This document shows, one piece after another, positions 62,653-64,000 of a stretch of 64,000 bases of DNA. The position numbers and the translations under genes are program-made. Position 1 is the stretch's first letter; each line of letters starts with the position of its first letter. Source of the DNA: Phytopythium helicoides (Eukaryota; Oomycota; Peronosporomycetes; Pythiales; Pythiaceae); assembly GCA_024867545.1 (NCBI GenBank), contig JANFNE010000009.1:62001-126000 (forward strand), read 5' to 3'. The notes under the pieces were generated by a model, which searched no databases, was not told where the DNA came from, and saw only the letters and a list, made by a program, of their open reading frames with translations.

Positions 62653-64000
62653 CTATTCAATGGTTTTGCAGATAGCATCTACATCTTCGCTGGACCAGCC
62701 AAAAACTTGGGCAGCTTGGATAACAGATGCAACGTGGATTCGATTATGAAAGAATGCTCTGAGCCACTTGATAATATAGAGGTGTCCTGAAGCAGCAGCA
62801 CCAATCGACGCATTGATACTGCAACCCTCCGCCCTGAATCTATGAAGATATTGCATTATAATAAAGTGACCATTTCTCGCCGCACGATCCATAGCCTCTT
62901 CAGTGCAACCTTCGATACGTTCCTCGTTTAGCCATTTCACTATGTTGAAATGTCCATTTTCCGCAGCAGAGTTCATTGCTTCAACAGTTGCAGAACCGAG
63001 ATTCTCATGAAGCCAGACCACAACAGCCAAGTGTCCATTGCCAGATGCCTCATCCATTGCTCTTGAAGTGAAACCCACCCCCTTCACTTGTACGAGCCAC
63101 CGCACCACATGCACATAGCCTGCAGCAGCAGCATTATCAACTGCAATTGGCGTATAGTTGGATATCTGTACTTCGTCAATAAACTTTAGCGCTTCTAGAT
63201 CACCGTGGCGGGCGAAAGCAGTGACAGCTGCTGAAGAACAACTCTCGCGACGGTTAAAATGGAGCCACTGAAACGTGTCAAGGCGGCCAGAAATAGCAGC
63301 GTTATCCATAGCACGATGAGTACAACTGAACGGACTTGTCCAGTGAAACCACTTCACCATTTCAATGTCGCAATGCCTCGCCGCAATGTCAATGAGATTG
63401 CCTTGCCACTGCATATTGAAGTTAAAGTGAAGCCACTTGACAATATCCATTCGACCACTAACAATTGCGCGACGCATAGCAGCAGAAGAGCATCCCTCAC
63501 GTCGATTGCGAGTCAACCAAACCACAGTATCATAATGCCCAAAATGAGCTGCCATATCTATAGCAAGTGTGGTGCAGCCTTCAGTCCGGTTTGCGTGCAG
63601 CCACTTGACCGTTCTTAATTGACCAGATTCAGCAGCTACGTCCATGGCTCTCGTCGAAAACACCCCTCCATTCTCATTCAACCATATTAGAATCTGAATA
63701 TGTCCGCCTCTCGCAGCCGCTGCTGCGTCAATTTTTGGATGACCTTGTAATCTACTGGCCAAAAATTGAAGATTGACTAACTGTCCGCTTCCAGCAGCTC
63801 CGTAAAATGCCTCGTTAGACAATCTCTCACCAGTTTTCTCTAGCACCCAGCACAACAAAGAAGGACTGCCGCGCCGAGCCACAAATCGGAGAATTGGCTG
63901 AGGATGTTTGCAAGTGATGCTATGTTTCAGCCATACAACAGTTGCGAAGTGTCCATGTCGGGCCGCTTTGAGTATTTCATGGCCACCCCAGCAGGCTGGA
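62653..64000 (-). CDS. ANK G: WLH-type ankyrin repeat protein, 5' end outside the window
   Basis: The frame is open from the window edge (about residue WGGHEILKAARHGHF) to the stop at 62653, roughly 448 residues. It consists of about 13 ankyrin-like units of a different type from ANK A-F: each has the core A-M-D-x-A-A-x-x-G-H-(3 residues)-V-K-W-L-H-x-N-R, with EGC between units (RREGCSSAAM; EERIEGCTEEAMDRAARNGH). This class is common in oomycetes. There is no signal peptide in the visible part. The C-terminus (FGWSSEDVDAICKTIE) is a short non-repeat cap. It lies tail-to-tail with the Helitron gene. Confidence 0.8.
   Translation of the reverse strand, partial: PACWGGHEILKAARHGHFATVVWLKHSITCKHPQPILRFVARRGSPSLLCWVLEKTGERLSNEAFYGAAGSGQLVNLQFLASRLQGHPKIDAAAAARGGHIQILIWLNENGGVFSTRAMDVAAESGQLRTVKWLHANRTEGCTTLAIDMAAHFGHYDTVVWLTRNRREGCSSAAMRRAIVSGRMDIVKWLHFNFNMQWQGNLIDIAARHCDIEMVKWFHWTSPFSCTHRAMDNAAISGRLDTFQWLHFNRRESCSSAAVTAFARHGDLEALKFIDEVQISNYTPIAVDNAAAAGYVHVVRWLVQVKGVGFTSRAMDEASGNGHLAVVVWLHENLGSATVEAMNSAAENGHFNIVKWLNEERIEGCTEEAMDRAARNGHFIIMQYLHRFRAEGCSINASIGAAASGHLYIIKWLRAFFHNRIHVASVIQAAQVFGWSSEDVDAICKTIE

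Noticed and set aside
1..64000. tRNA or rRNA genes
   Set aside because: No cloverleaf with a B-box (GGTTCGAATCC type) and no rRNA-like stretch was seen on reading both strands by eye; a covariance search would settle this.

Overview
The window looks like nuclear DNA of an oomycete, most likely from the Phytophthora/Pythium side. The evidence is short GT-AG introns with CTGAC/CTAAC-type branch sites, very large ankyrin (ANK) arrays, an ANK protein fused to tyrosine-kinase-like (TKL) kinase domains, WLH-type ANK repeats, a zinc-knuckle/OTU LINE and a Helitron. Nothing bacterial is seen (no operons, no RBS-driven starts). The species cannot be named from sequence alone.

Layout. 1-7.2 kb is GC-rich, gene-like DNA. 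It holds a 3'-incomplete hypothetical gene (minus), a leucine-rich-repeat gene broken by two single-base frameshifts, and a three-exon small membrane protein gene. From about 7.2 kb on the DNA is repeat-rich: a tiny single-pass membrane protein (7.9 kb), ANK gene A (8.6-9.7), ANK gene B (10.5-12.7), a membrane-anchored S33 serine peptidase with one intron (14.3-16.2), and broken ANK gene C (17.1-19.1). Next comes an apparently full-length LINE (19.5-28.6 kb) with a 17-bp target-site duplication, lying inside the upstream repeat of ANK C.

29-39 kb holds two copies of a dead duplicated module (3' part of a small membrane protein gene plus a phosphatidate cytidylyltransferase pseudogene). They flank a 2252-residue ANK protein with two kinase domains (ANK D), which carries an exact 1602-bp internal tandem duplication. 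40-44 kb is a four-gene array of small cysteine-rich CRDTG-motif membrane proteins, interrupted by a second tiny membrane protein gene. 44.4-46.5 kb is ANK gene E, broken by a palindromic insertion and a second indel. 46.9-47.8 kb is the third copy of the dead module, and 48.4-50.6 kb is ANK gene F, an inverted paralogue of B that shares its flanks. 50.9-55 kb is a graveyard: a rearranged ANK/kinase fragment, a 166-bp tandem duplication and a decayed Ser/Gly repeat gene. 56.7-62.4 kb is an autonomous Helitron Rep-helicase gene; a proposed 68-nt intron joins its two open frames and restores the catalytic YxxxY motif. The window ends in a WLH-type ANK gene (5' end outside).

The main theme is a fast-evolving surface/signalling repertoire (ANK, ANK-kinase, Cys-rich membrane proteins) being copied, inverted, recombined and broken, with two large mobile elements in the same interval. 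All similarity statements are by eye within this window; no database search was possible.
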